From NCBI GenBank assembly GCA_003255065.1, contig QAOA01002492.1, forward strand, positions 49,828-113,827: a stretch of DNA of 64,000 nt, read 5' to 3'. This DNA comes from Cercis canadensis. Taxonomy: Eukaryota; Streptophyta; Magnoliopsida; Fabales; Fabaceae. The position numbers and the translations under genes are program-made. Below the pieces are notes generated by a model. The model was not told the DNA's origin. It worked only from the letters and a program-made list of their open reading frames with translations, and searched no databases. Each line of letters begins with the position of its first letter. Position 1 is the first letter of the stretch. This document shows, one piece after another, positions 1-11,958 of this stretch.

Positions 1-922
1 GTTGGCATTGGGCACAATTCTTACAAAAGTTGTATGCATCATGAAATAGGGTAGGCCAATAGAGTCCAGAATCTAAAACTTTACGAGCAGTGCGCTGAGG
101 TCCAAAATGACCACCACATGCAGAAGTATGACAAAACTGTAACACAAACTCAGACTGATGTCCAGGCACACACCTCCTAATTACTTGGTCACTACATAGT
201 CTCCACAAGTAGGGGTCATCCCACACATAATCTTTGGATTCACTTTTAAGCTTATCTACTTGATGCTTCTTAAAATAAGCAGGTAACTCAAAAGCAACTA
301 AGTAGTTTACCAAGTCAGCATACCAAGGATCTGTACCTTGCAACTGATAAAGCTGCTCATTTGGGAAGGTCTCTCTGATGGGAAGGCTGTCCAAAGTCAG
401 TGGTATCCAACTCAGGTGATCTGCTACCAAATTCTCAGCTCCACTCTTGTCTTTGATCTCAAGGTCAAATTCTTGCAAGAGCAGCATCCACCTAATGAGC
501 CTAGGCTTCGCATCCGACTTCTTGAGCAAGTACTTTAAAGCTGCATGATTAGAGAAAGCAATGACTTTAGAATTAAGCAAATATGAACAGAATTTATCTA
601 AAGCAAACACAATAGCAAGGAGCTCTTTCTCAGTAGTGGTGTAATTTGCTTGGGCAGCATCCAAAGTGCGAGAGGCATAATAAATCACGTGGGACAACTT
701 GTCCACTCGCTGTGCAAGGATAGCGCCTACTGCAAAGTTTGATGCATCACATATAAGCTTGAAGGGAAACTCCCAGTTAGGTGGCTGCATGATGGGAAGG
801 GAGGTAAGGCTCTGCTTCAGCTGATCAAAGGCTACTCTGCACTGCTTATCAAAGTCGAAATCCACTTCTTTCTGGAGAAGCTTAGACAATGGCAAGGCAA
901 TCTTGCTGAAGTACTGGATGAA
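1..922 (-). pseudogene. Element A pol: RNase H and start of integrase
   Basis: One open frame runs leftward from just after the stop at 923-925 to the window edge. It shows an RNase H block ([13 protein letters not shown], then [10 protein letters not shown] and a [10 protein letters not shown] stretch), a connection segment ([10 protein letters not shown]), and the integrase zinc-binding region with the second His in [12 protein letters not shown] and the CKNCAQC pair at the edge. RNase H removes the RNA strand during reverse transcription, and integrase inserts the cDNA. This part has no visible stop, although the same polyprotein is broken upstream at 923-925. The integrase catalytic core lies outside the window. 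Confidence 0.85.
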
Positions 923-1741
923 TCACCTGTAAAACCCTGCATGACCAAGAAAGGAACGCACTTCCCGCACACAAGTGGGGTAGGGTAAAGAGGCAATAAC
1001 ATCTATCTTAGCCTTATCTACTTCAATGTCTTTGCTAGAAATTACATGCCCTAAAACTATGCATTGTTCTACCATGAAGTGACATTTCTCAAAATTAAGA
1101 ACAAGGTTAGTCTCAATGCATCTATCAAGTACCCTAGCAAGGCTATCTAAACATGCATCAAAAGAGAAGTCATACACAGTAAAGTCATCCATGAATACCT
1201 CCATGCAGTGTTCTAAAAAATCAGAAAAGATGCTCACCATACACCGCTGGAATGTACCAGGGGCATTACACAAGCCGAAGGGCATCCTCCTATATGCAAA
1301 TGTGCCGAATGGACAGGTGAAAATCGTCTTCTCCTAATCCTCTAGGGCTATGTGAATCTGGAAGTAGCCTGAGAAGCCATCCAGGAAGCAGTAATGGGAC
1401 TTCCCTGCCAGTCTCTCTAACATCTGATCAATAAAGGACAGAAGGAAGTGATCCATCCTTGTCGCCTGGTTGAGTCTTCTATAATAGATGCAGACGCGTC
1501 AGCTGTTCTGCACTCTGGTGAGGATCAACTCATTTTTCTCATTGGCTACCACAGTTATGCCACTCTTATTTGGAACCACTTGAACTGGACTCACCCATTT
1601 GCAGTCTGAGATAGGGTAGATAATGCCGGCTGACAACAGCTTGCTCACTTCTTTCTTGACCACATCTAGAATCAACGGGTTAAGTCGCCTTTGGGGCTGC
1701 CTTACTGGTTTAGCTTCTTCCTCCAATAAAATCCTATGCAT
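923..1741 (-). pseudogene. Element A pol: reverse transcriptase, broken
   Basis: The frame from 1741 leftward carries the RT N-terminal block (RRLNPLILDVVKKEVSKLL, then WVSPVQVVPNKSG), the palm (RVCIYYRRLN), MPFGLCNAPGTFQRC, the catalytic FMDD, and LGHAGFYR. Three stops break it: TGA at 1499-1501 where the family has Trp (GWRVC), TAG at 1334-1336 where it has Gln (EDQEKT), and TGA at 923-925 where it has Arg (FYRRF). Each is one C:G to T:A transition away from the family codon. The catalytic Asp pair is present but no full-length RT can be made. Confidence 0.88.
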
Positions 1742-2835
1742 GCAGGTGGAGGGGCTAATGCCAGGAATGTCTGCAAGTGTTCATTTAATGGTTGTCTTCC
1801 ACTGCTTCAGAATCTGCAACAACCTCTCTTCTTGTTCAGGTTGCAGATTGTTGGCTATGATGACAAGCAGCTTCTCTTCTTCTGCTAGGAAGGCATACTT
1901 GAGATTATCAGGTGATGGTTTCAGCTCCAGTATAGGTGGCTACTGCACAGAGGGAACTAGCTTGGTTGGAGAAACCAAGTCTGCTGTGTGAAGCTCAGAA
2001 ACACCTGCAAACTCTGCACTATGCTCCAAAACAAACTCATCATATCCCATATATGCAGAAATTTCAGAACAGGCAGCACAATTCCCATCACAATTAATAC
2101 ATGCAGGGCACTCTAAAGTATCTAGCAAGCCTACTATATCAGGAAATTCAGCTACCAATTCAGCATGCACATAATCAACTAACAGGTCTATGACATCTAT
2201 TTGGAACACTGAATGCTCTTCTAGAGGGTGTTTCATGGCATCACTTAAATTAAAACAAATTACAGTGTCACCAAATTCCATGGAAAGGGTACCAGCATGC
2301 ACATCAATTATGGTCTTAGCAGTTTTAAGGAATGGTCTACCTAAGATCAAAGGGGCATGTCTAGATGTAAACTCATCCTCCATATTTAACACATAAAAAT
2401 CGACTGGAAATATTAAATCATTTACCCTAACCAAAACATCCTCAAGAAGGCCTGCAGGATAGGCTGTGCTTCTATTAGCAAGCTAAATGACTACTCCAGT
2501 GGGTTTCAGTTCTCCAATCTGCAGTGATGAATAGATGGACTTGGGCATCACGTTGATTGAAGCACCCAGATCTAGCATGGCATTTGTAAACTGCTTATCT
2601 CCAATAGTGCAAGGAATGGTGAAAGTTCCAGGATCAGTGCACTTTGATGGCAGGTTAGGCTGGATCATTGCTGACACATTTCTGCTCATGCTTACTTTCT
2701 CATTGCCCTTCAATCTTCTCTTGTAGGTATACAAATCCTTCAGAAACCTTGCATATTTGGGAATCTATTTAATTGCTTCTAGGAGAGGTATATTGACTTC
2801 TACCTTCCTGAAAGTATCCATGATCTCTTTATCTA
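1742..2835 (-). pseudogene. Element A pol: aspartic protease and linker to RT, broken
   Basis: The segment 2734-2483 contains the retroviral-type aspartic protease signature LDLGASINVMP after PGTFTIPCTIGD. The segment 2434-1940 contains the second conserved block LILGRPFL and IIDVHAGTL. Between them, TAG at 2483-2485 replaces the Gln expected in the family (VVIQLANRS). The protease would cleave the Gag-Pol polyprotein as a dimer. The linker toward RT is Cys-rich near 2040-2110 and runs into the Athila pattern HRILLEEE at 1741. The catalytic Asp is intact but the frame is not. Confidence 0.85.
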
Positions 2836-4467
2836 GCTCATGCTCAGCAATTTTCTTGGACTGTGTAACTCTGTTTGGAAAGGGGAGAGGAATACTGGGG
2901 TAGAGCTCTCTGCCTGATCCTGAAAGTGGATTGACTGCTGTTTTGGGATAGCTTTAGGGGCTGCAGGGTCTGAATTTTTTTCTTGAACAAAATTTTGAAC
3001 CGTAAAAGGCAGGCTAGGTTCTGGAGCACTCACTTCTTTACCACTGCGCAGGGTTATGGCACTCACATTGCCTCTTGGATTGGTGACTGTCTGAGAAGGT
3101 AAACTGCCAGAACCTTGAGACTTCAGCTCATTAATGGTGCTTGCAAGTTGACCTATTTGAGTCTCCAAGCTTTGAATGCTAGTCTCAGTCCTCTGTTGGA
3201 ATTAGATGTTGCTACTTGCCAATTGCTTCACTAAGTCTTCCAGGCTCGGCTCTGGCTTGTTAGCTTGCTGCATAGGTTGCTTCATTGGTGCTTGGTACTG
3301 CTGGTTGCTTGAACTTGCATTGTACCTAGGTTGTTGTGGCTGGTACGTTTGTTGTTGCTGTTGCTGGTAAGGTTGGCCAGAATTGCCTCCATACCTTAAA
3401 TTAGGGTGATCTCTCCAGCCAGGGTTGTAGGTAGAAGAATGGGGGTCATATATAGGCTGCTGGTAAGGTCTGCCAGGAAAGACTCCAGCCACTACTTCAG
3501 TGTTATCTTGGAGAGTAAGGCACTGATCTGTTGGATGACTAGACAGGGAACAAATTCCACATAGCTTGGCATGAGCTTGAACCGGTGTGTGCCCCATTGC
3601 TAGCTATCTAACCAAGGAGGTTAGTTCCTCCAAACGAGTCTCCACCCTCTACTGATCTACCATCTGTACCTCATTCACTCCTCTAGCTGGGGTGATCATC
3701 CTTGTGCCAAATTGCTGTGGTTAGACACCTCATTCACCTCCAGAAGCAGCATCCACATAGCCTCGATCCATAAGAAGAAGTCTTTCATAGAAATACTGGA
3801 TGAACAACTGGTCATCGATTTGATGATGGGGGCAGCTTCCACAGAGTTTATTGAATCTCTCCTAGTACTCATGTAGTGTCTCTCCACTGTTCTGCCTTAT
3901 GCCACATATATCTTTCCTGATGGCAGCAGATCTAAAGGCAGGGAAAAACTTTTCAAGGAAATAACTCTTCATGTCATTCCAGCTTGTGATAGTGGACGGC
4001 TGCAGGTAATACAACCAATCCTTTGCTGCTCCATCTAATGAAAAAGGGAAGGCCCTCAACTTGATTTGTTCTTCTGTGATTCCTTGAGGTCTCATGGTGG
4101 AACATACTATGTGAAACTCCTTTAAGTGCTTGTGGGGGTCTTCACCTGCTAGTCCATGAAACTTTGGGAGCAAGTATATTAATCCAAACTTCAACTCAAA
4201 ATTGACATCTAAATCAGGATAGTGAATACACAAAGGCTGGTAGTTATCATCAGGGGCAGCCAACTCCTTAAGTGTCCTAGCCCTAGCATGCATGTCATTA
4301 TTTCCAGCCCCATTATTAGCAGCAAGATCAACCTCAGGATTAATGTCATTGGCAGCCATATTATGCTCTATATGATTAGGAGTTCTACGTGCCCTAGCAA
4401 GTGTGTGCAAAGTTTTCTCTATTTCAGAATCACCTTCAAGTAGTTCAAAATGAGAGGACCGAGTCAT
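2836..4467 (-). pseudogene. Element A gag, broken
   Basis: The longest open part (4467-3862, about 200 codons) begins MTRSSHFELL. It carries the retrotransposon gag fold: LPKFHGLAGEDPHKHLKEF, LRAFPFSLDGAAKDWL, and FFPAFRSAAIRKDI. A TAG at 3862-3864 sits where the family has Trp (EYWERF). Downstream pieces (3597-3202 and 3168-2833) give a clean CX2CX4HX4C knuckle (CGICSLSSHPTDQC), a Gln/Pro/Tyr-rich tract, and the conserved IQSLETQIGQLA segment. Gag packages RNA into virus-like particles. The start is the first ATG downstream of the primer site in this frame. Confidence 0.88.
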
Positions 4468-5328
4468 ACACCATGCAAATCAAAAGACAACAACACTCTA
4501 AAACACACTAGAACACACAGAAACAGGAAAACAGTGAATCAATGAAAGAAAGTGCAAAAACCGAAACACACTAAATGCACTAGACAAAGGCAAAAAGACA
4601 CCAAAATAATACTAATTGACCCACCAAAACATTTTTAAAATTTTTTCTACCACCACATCATGAAATATTGATGAAAATAAAACTCAAAAATCAAATAAAA
4701 AATATTAAAAATTTGAAAAAGGGGTTCAAACAATGGAATTTGGCCGAGATAGGGTGGTGCTCAATGCTTAGCATTGAGCTATATTTCTCATACCATTTTC
4801 CTTCAACTGACCAATTTTCAGCTCAATCAGAGCACAAGAATCTGTACAGAATTTTTACCCATAAAATCGCAATTTCATGCCAAAACGCTGGGAAAACAGG
4901 TAAAAATTTAGGAACAGGCACAAGAATTCACACAGTAGGAACCTAAAACAGCAAGGCAAACAAAATAGCAAGAAAAACAATAATCATAGAGCTCACACAA
5001 TATAGAAATTTTGCCAAAAAGTGAACTAAGATAGCAAAGGAGACAGAACAAGGGCAATAATAGCACAAAGTTAAGCTCACAATGCTTCTCACAAAGCTAT
5101 TTCTCTGTCCACTAATTTGTAACTCAATCCCAGTTGGTCCGAATAAAAAACAAGATAGAAACATAAACACTAAACAGAGAAAGAAAACTTAAACAGATAA
5201 GGAAAACAAAATAGGAAAACAAGTAGAACAAGGGGAAAACGAATGAAGAACAATTGCTAGAAACAAGAACAGTAAGTAAGCAAAATAGTAACAAAAGAGT
5301 CCTAAGAAGATTAATATGTTAGGTGAAA
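4468..5328 (-). other. Element A untranslated leader
   Basis: About 860 bases between the primer site and the gag ATG. The plus strand is very A-rich and no conserved coding block is visible. Short ORFs in it look random. A long leader before gag is usual for Athila-type elements. Confidence 0.6.
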
Positions 5329-5346
5329 TCCCCGGCAATGGCGCCA
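5329..5346 (-). promoter_or_regulatory. Element A primer binding site (tRNA-Asp type)
   Basis: The minus strand reads TGGCGCCATTGCCGGGGA, six bases inside the LTR end. It matches the complement of the plant tRNA-Asp 3' end at 17 of 18 positions (A for G at position 8). tRNA-Asp priming is typical of Athila-type elements. Confidence 0.85.
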
Positions 5347-5352
5347 AAATTT

Positions 5353-6668
5353 TGACGGGTGCCGAACAGTACAAAATTAAACTACTAATTGCAACTAAAT
5401 TGTAGTATAGGATGCAACCAGTGTCGTCTCCCAAGGATTCACCAGAACAACTAATCTTTTAAGAACTTAAGCAAGAACAGAATAAGGGGGGTTTGTGTTG
5501 AATGCAATATACTAAGAATTAAGAAAGCAGTAAACTGAATTTATCAAATAAGAGAAAACGCAATCAACTCAAGCAGGCAACCAAACTCTAATCCATCCTT
5601 GTTCACTAAAGATAACCTAGATCTGATTTAATTCTTGGTTAAGTGTTACCTGGAACCCCTAACAATAACACTTAGAATTCCTACTGATTTACCAATCAGG
5701 ATTCAATTAATCATGGAATTAAGACTCTAGGCAACCGCTCTATATCACTAAATCCAGATTAATTTAATAACCGAATTATCCAAGTTAACCATATATTAAA
5801 GACCTTTAAAGTATGATTATCAATCTGATTACTGTTATGAATCTAATCAACCGATTTAAATTCATACAACTCATGGAATCAAAGTACCATTCAATCACAT
5901 GAAGAAGGGGAGAAGCAGTAATTCAAATTAAATTAAATCAAACCCGGTTGAAGCACAGGAACTCTGGATTGTCAAGTTTGGCTCCTCTTGAATTGATTAC
6001 AAACGAACTTAGCCTTCCATGGAAGACTTGAACACAAAGCAAAGGGGAAAAACGAACTAAGCAAAGGAGGCAGCAGCAGCTCAAGGAATTTCGTATCTCT
6101 TCTGATTGTGTATATTTGCCTCAACAACTTGAGAATATATACTAGCTGGCTGCCTCCTCTAGGTTTCCTAATGGTTTCCTAATTACAAAATAAACCTAGT
6201 TTCCTAAATTATTAATGGTAAAAACATGATCAAGCCCTAGTGTCATGTGTGCTGGCCCAAAAACAGATGTTGGCCCAAATAAACATGCTCTGGTCCAATA
6301 GGCAGCCCTAAGGAAAGGAATCAGTCAATGCTGGGCGGAGTGCTGGGCGGAGCAGAAAATCTGGACTGCTTGCACGCGAATTTCAGTTGTCCAGACGCGA
6401 GAATCAGCTTCTGGGCTCTTCATATGAAATGTGGAATTTTCTGTCAGCTTTCCAACGAAACTGGAATCACATCAATCGGACATCTATAGCAAAAGATATG
6501 GTGAAAAACGTAAGCAGTGCCAGAATTTAACAGTTAAGCAATTAAAATCTACAAGCACCAACAAGTCCAAATCTACAAAACATGTCTAAAAGCCATAAAA
6601 ATCACTAGAAACACACATTAAAAGACTAAGTATAAGGGAAACAAATAGTGTAAAATAATGTGTTATCA
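5353..6668 (-). repeat. 5' LTR of element A
   Basis: On the minus strand the LTR runs from TGATAACACATTATTTTAC (6668) to CGGCACCCGTCA (5353), directly followed by the six-base spacer and primer site. It is about 1.3 kb with TG and CA ends. The outer end could instead be 6672, since TGTTTGATAACAC also begins with TG. U3 contains two direct copies of TGCTGGGCGGAG on the plus strand near 6330. The 3' LTR is outside the window, so age and the TSD cannot be judged here. Confidence 0.85.
6133..6141 (-). promoter_or_regulatory. Putative TATA box of element A LTR
   Basis: TATATATTC on the minus strand, mid-LTR, at the expected U3/R junction. It would drive the genomic RNA leftward. Confidence 0.5.
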
Positions 6669-6672
6669 AACA

Positions 6673-8250
6673 CTCATGGAGTATTCCATCCTAACAGCTG
6701 CAAGATGTGGAGTGAGTATAACAAGACCACCTGTCCTGCTACTAATTTCGAACTTAAACCAGCTTTGCTTCAACTAGTACAACACAATCAATTCAGTGGA
6801 AATGCACTAGAAGATCCCAATGGACATATAGCAAACTTTATGCAGATTTGTGACACAATGAAGTTGAATGGGGTCAGTGATGATGCGATTTGACTCAAAC
6901 TCTTCTCATTTTCTGTGCGAGATAAGGTAAAAAGTTGGTTGGATTCTCAACCAAGGGGCAGCATTACTACTTGGTCGGAGTTGGTGAATAAATTTCTCGC
7001 TCAGTATTTTCCTCCTTCTAAATCAGCTAGGTTAAGGACTGAGATTACTTCTTTCCGTCAACAAGATGGAGAATCTTTAAGTGAAGCTTGAGAGTGGTAT
7101 AATGATATATTGAGGAGATGCCCACATCATTCTTTCAATTTCTGGATCCAAATTCAGAGTTTTTACAATGGGATGCTTCCTCACACGAAGGAAAATATGG
7201 ATGCTGCAGCAGGTGGAGCTGTGAATTATAAAACTCTGAAACAAGCTTGGGACTTGTTTAAGAGGATGACTTGCAATGACTACCAAAGTCAAGGAGAGAG
7301 ATCCATAGTCAAGAGAGGCATGATGGAAGTAGGGGCATTAGATGCACTGCTAGCTCATAACAAGTTATTAACATAACAGGTGGCTGAATTGTCCAAGAAG
7401 TTTGAGACCGTCAGTGTGAATGCAGTCAACTTTTCTCCACCAAGTGTGATTTTTGTGCAGGGAACCATGTTAATGGAGAGTACCTGAGGAACATGTTTGG
7501 TCCTTCAGTTTCTCAAGAATAAGTGAACTATATGGGTAACCCTTCAAGACCTCAGAACAATCCTTACGCTCCTACTTATAATCCGGGGTGGCGGAATTAC
7601 CCAAATTTTTCATGGGATAATCAAGGAAATCAAGGGACTTCTCACAGACCCAGTTATGCATACCAATCACCACAACAACAAACTTAAGGTCTTGCTTCAC
7701 AACCCCAACCCAATGAGAAGAATCCTTCCTTGGAGAGTGCGCTAGAGAAATTGACAACCCAAACCTCAGATTTCATTCAGAAAACTGCAATGTTTATGGA
7801 GGAAACCAGGAGCGGGCTCAGAAAAGAAGATGCATCCATTCAGAAGTTAGAAACTCAAGTGGGACAGATAGAAAGACAATTGGCAGACAGGCCTCAAGGC
7901 TCTTTACCCAGTAATACTATTCTAAATCCTAAGGAGCATGTGAAGGGCATAACTACAAGGAGTGAAAAAGTGATTGAGCCCAACCCAAGAAAAGAAACAC
8001 CAGATGAGGAAGATGGTAAAGCAACAAGGATCAATGGGGACCTAGCATCTAGTCATCCCAAGGAGGTAAGAAATAGAGAAGAATGCGAGAAATTGACCAA
8101 ACCATGTATTTCAATACCTCCTATTAAGGTGTCTTTTCCTCAAAGGCTTAAGAAGCAACAAGATGAGAAGCAGTTCAGCAAGTTCTTAGAGATGCTTAAG
8201 AAATTACAGATTAACATACCTTTTGCTGAAGCACTTGAACAGATGTCATC
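6673..8250 (+). pseudogene. Element B gag, broken and 5'-truncated
   Basis: Starts in mid-gene next to element A's LTR. Gag blocks in order: NFELKPALLQLVQHNQFSG, HIANFMQICDTMKLNGVSD, FPPSKSARLRTEITSFRQQD, RCPHHSFNFWIQIQSFYNG, and MDAAAGGAVNYKT. Stops interrupt it (TGA at about 6890, TGA at about 7090, TAA near 7374). The zinc knuckle is near 7445-7483 in a shifted frame and reads CDFCAGNHVNGEY, so its final Cys has become Tyr. The later ORF (7730-8590) carries IQKLETQVGQIERQLADRP and the basic linker toward protease. Confidence 0.85.
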
Positions 8251-9013
8251 CTATGTAAAGTTTATGAAGGATCTTTTGACCAAGAAAAGAAAAATTGGAG
8301 ATGATGAGACAGTCATGTTAACTGAAGAATGCAGTGCTATTCTACAAAGGAAATTACCTCCAAAGCTCAAAGATCCCGGAAGTTTCTCCATCCCATGCAC
8401 CATCGGAGACATCACCTTTGGGAAGGCGTTATGTGATATGGGAGCAAGTGTAAGTCTCATGCCTCTGTCCATCTTCAAGAAGCTGGGAATTGGTCAAGCA
8501 AAACCCACCATGATTACTCTTCAACTTGCCGACCGGTCAATCAAACATCCCTACGGTCTAGTGGAAGATGTTTTGGTTAAGGTTGACTAGTTTATCTTTC
8601 TGGTGGATTTTGTTGTTCTAGATATGGAGGAAGATGGAGAGATTCCACTTATTTTGGGGCAGTCATTTTTAGCTACTGGAAGAGCATTGATTGATGTAGC
8701 TGACGAGACCTTGACTTTGAAAGTTCAAGATGAGAAGGTGATTTTTAATGTGTTCAATACAATGCAACACCCTATGGAGAAAGAAGAGTGTTTCCGCTTG
8801 GACATTCTTGAATCTATCATTACTAGCACGTTCAGGGAGAATCTGTCTTCTTGTCCTCTTGAGAGAGCCTTGGTGGATGCGGTAACCATGTCTAATTTTG
8901 TAGGAAATTTAACATTAGCAAAACATGTAGCATTATTGGATGCTCTGCCATCATATTCAATTTCCTCACCACCAAAAATAGAAGACTTGCAAAAGGATGT
9001 GCACAAAGAGTAG
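8251..9013 (+). pseudogene. Element B pol: aspartic protease
   Basis: The frame ending at 8590 contains LKDPGSFSIPCTIGD followed by the active-site motif CDMGASVSLMP near 8432-8464 (DMGAS for the usual DLGAS), then ITLQLADRS. A TAG at 8588-8590 splits it. The same frame resumes with DFVVLDMEEDGEIPLILGQSF, the second half of the protease fold, and ends at a TAG at 9011-9013. Gag-Pol processing would depend on this dimeric Asp protease. The catalytic Asp is retained. Confidence 0.85.
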
Positions 9014-10560
9014 TCTCCAAAACTTGAGCTCAAACCTCTACCTAAGACTTTGAAGTATGCATTTCTTCGTGAGAACAATTCCTCTCCCGTGATTATTAAT
9101 TCTAAATTAACTAAGGTTAAGGAGGAGAAACTGTTACGGGAGTTAAGGGAGCATAAGAGTGCCATTGGATGGTCGACTGCTGATTTAAAAGGCATCAATC
9201 ATTCTTTTTGCATGCACAAGATCCTTATGGAAGAAAACCATAAAGCAGTTGTACAAACCCAAAGGAGATTGAATCCGATCATAAAGGAAATAGTATGAAA
9301 GGAAGTGGTAAAACTCTTAGATGCCGGTGTTATTTACCTCGTCTCGGATAGTTCATGGGTGAGCCCAGTTCAAGTAGTGCCTAAGAAAAGGGGAACAACA
9401 GTGGTGATGAATGAAAAAAAATGAATTAATTCCTACTAGAATGGTCACGGGATGGCGCGTGTGCATTGACTACAGAAAACTCAATGATACCACGAGAAAG
9501 GACCACTTCCCTCTCCCATTTATAGATCAAATGCTGGAACGCCTAGCTAGTCATGAGCATTACTATTTTCTGGATGGTTATTCGGGTTACAACCAGATTG
9601 CCATAGCTTTGGAGGATCAAGAAAAGACCGCCTTCACTTGTCCCTATGGAGTTTATGTATACAGAAGGATGCCATTCAGATTGTGCAATGCGCCAGCTAC
9701 TTTCCAAAGGTGTATGCTTTCCATATTCTTTAACATGAATGAAAAATTTATTGAGATTTTTCAGGATGACTTTTCTATTGTTGGCACTTATTTTGATGTA
9801 TGCTTACATAAGCTGTCCTTAGTGTTAAAGAGATGCCAAGAAACTAATTTGGTTTTAAATTGGGAAAAGTGCCACTTTATGGTAAGAGAGGGGATTGTTT
9901 TAGGACATAAAACTTATGCTAAGGCGATAGACGTAGATAGGGTTAAAGTAATGGTGATTGAAAAACTACCCCCTCTTATTAATGTAAAAGGGGTGCTTAG
10001 CTTTTTGGGACACGTTGATTTTTATAGAAGGTTCATAGAAGATTTTTCAAAAATTGCTAAACCCCTGTGTAACCTCCTTGTTAAAGATGAAACTTTTGTT
10101 TTCAATAATGAATGTTTTCTAGCCTTTAATACATTGAAGCAAAAGTTGACCACTGCCCTTGTTGTGATCCCACCTGATTGGGACTTACCTTTTGAACTTA
10201 TGTGCGATGCTAGTGACATAGCTATAGGTTCTGTGTTAAGGCAGAGAAAAAACAAGTTATTGCATGCGACTTATTATGCAAGCCATGTACTTGATTCTGC
10301 TCAACTTAACTATGCTACTACTGAAAAAGAGTTGTTAGCTATTTTTTTGCTTTTGATAAATTCCGCTCTTATTTAGTAGGTGCCAAGGTTATTGTATATA
10401 CTGATCATGCAGCTCTTAGGTATCTTTTTGCCAAATAGGACTCCAAGCCCAGGCTCATCCATTGGATCTTGCTGTTGCAAGAATTTGATCTTGAGATCAA
10501 GGACAAGAAAGGAATGGACAATGTGATAGCTGACCACCTATCCAGGATTGAGGAACAAAA
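9014..10560 (+). pseudogene. Element B pol: reverse transcriptase and RNase H
   Basis: RT blocks in order: QTQRRLNPIIKEIV with a TGA after it (9296-9298), WVSPVQVVPKKRG, a frame change near 9405-9415, then a 321-codon open stretch with WRVCIDYRKLN, FLDGYSGYNQI, MPFRLCNAPATFQRC, the catalytic site as FQDD (family FMDD), NWEKCHFMV and FLGHVDFYRRFI. RNase H follows with LMCDASDIAIGSVL and [11 protein letters not shown] frameshift near 10350 and a TAG near 10437 (FAK*DSKPRLI) break it before [20 protein letters not shown]. This is the longest surviving RT frame in the window. Confidence 0.9.
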
Positions 10561-11917
10561 GAAGAACCAAGCTCTACCCCTCCCCATTAATGAAGAGTTC
10601 CCAGATGAACAGCTATTTGTAGTGCACAGCCTGCCCTGGTATGCTGATTTTGCCAACTTCAAGGCTGCTAAGGTCCTACCTGTGGATCTAAATTCCCAAC
10701 AGTTAAAGAGGTTCCTTCATGAGGAAAAATTCTATGTCTGGGACGAGCCTTATTTGCTGCGAAGATGTGTTGAGGAACTCTTGAGAAGATGTGTACCGCA
10801 AGAGGAGGTGAAAGATATATTATGGCATTGCCATGCTGAATGGCGGTCATTTCAGTGGCGATCGGACAGCTGCAAAAGTCCTCCAATCAAGGTTCTACTG
10901 GCCAACTGTGTTCAAAGATGCCTATGATTATGTGAAGACGTGTGATCGCTGCCAAAGGACTGACAACATCTCAAAAAAGCATGAAATGCCTCTGAATTCA
11001 GTACTCAAAGTAGAGTTATTCAATGTTTGGGGAATAAATTTTATGGACCCTTTTCCCATCATCATACTCTAATGAATATATCCTGGTCGCGGTCGACTAT
11101 GTGTCTAAATGGGTTGAAGCAACTACAACCAGAACCGATGATGCTCAGGTAGTTATGAGTTTTCTCAAGAAGAACATATTCTCAAGATTTGGAGTTCCAA
11201 GAGCATTGATCAGTGATGAGGGCACTCATTTCTGCAACAAGTGAATGGATGTTTTATTGAGTGAGTATGGTATGAGGCACCGCATAGCAACCCCATATCA
11301 TCCACAAACTAGTGGACAAGTTGAAGTGTCAAATAGAGAATTGAATAGGATTCTTGAGAAGACTGTCAACACCTCTAGAAAAGATTGGACCATGAAGCTT
11401 GATGATGCTCTTTGGGCATACCGCACTGTATTGAAGACACCTCTCGGCATGTCCCCTTACCAATTAGTGTATGACAAGGCTTGTCGTTTACTTGTGGAAT
11501 TTGAGCACAAAGCATGGTGGGCCACTAAGATCCTTAATTTTGACCTGACGGCAACAGGGGAGAAAAGGATTCTTTAGCTTCACGAATTGGATGAATTCTG
11601 ACATAAAGCTTATGACAGTTCCAAGCTCTAAAAAGAGAAAACAAAGTAATGGCATGATTGATAAGAAAATTGTCCAAAGGAATTTTGAATTAGGACAACA
11701 AGTGTTGCTATACAATTCATGGTTGAAACCTGAGAAACTGAAATCGAGGTGGTCAGGCCTGTTTGTAATCAAGACAGTTTATCCCTATAGAGCTATTGAG
11801 ATGGTTGACATGAAAGCGGGAAGAAGTTTCAAGGTTAATAGGCAACGACTTAAGCATTATTGGGGATATGGGGTTAAACACCAAATCTCTTCAATGGTCC
11901 TCTCTACACCAGCATAG
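10561..11917 (+). pseudogene. Element B pol: integrase
   Basis: The HHCC zinc module is split by a frameshift near 10840 ([17 protein letters not shown], then CDRCQ). The DDE catalytic core residues are visible: Asp in [11 protein letters not shown], Asp in [11 protein letters not shown], and Glu in [13 protein letters not shown]. Breaks include a frameshift near 11070, TGA at 11242-11244 and TAG at 11575-11577. The C-terminal part has [24 protein letters not shown] and RSFKVNRQRLKHY. No chromodomain is seen, as expected for Athila/Tat integrases. Confidence 0.88.
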
Positions 11918-11958
11918 TCCCAGTGATAGTCCGGCTCAAGACTTTAAATTAAGCGCTT

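Larger units (their letters stand above)
1..6668 (-). mobile_element. Element A: Athila-type Ty3/gypsy LTR retrotransposon (3' end outside window)
   Basis: Reading leftward, the order is 5' LTR, tRNA-Asp-type primer site, leader, gag with a CCHC knuckle, protease (DLGAS), RT (FMDD), RNase H and the zinc-binding start of integrase. This PR-RT-RH-INT order defines Ty3/gypsy. The gag wording, the RT wording around FMDD and the primer site are those of the Athila lineage. The window starts inside integrase, so the rest of integrase, any env-like ORF and the 3' LTR lie to the left. The element interrupts the gag of element B immediately right of 6668, so it inserted into B after B was in place. 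Several stop codons make it non-autonomous. Confidence 0.93.

Noticed and set aside
4668-4946. 92-codon plus-strand ORF in the element A leader
   Set aside because: Lys/Asn-rich translation of A-rich untranslated DNA; opposite to the element's coding strand.
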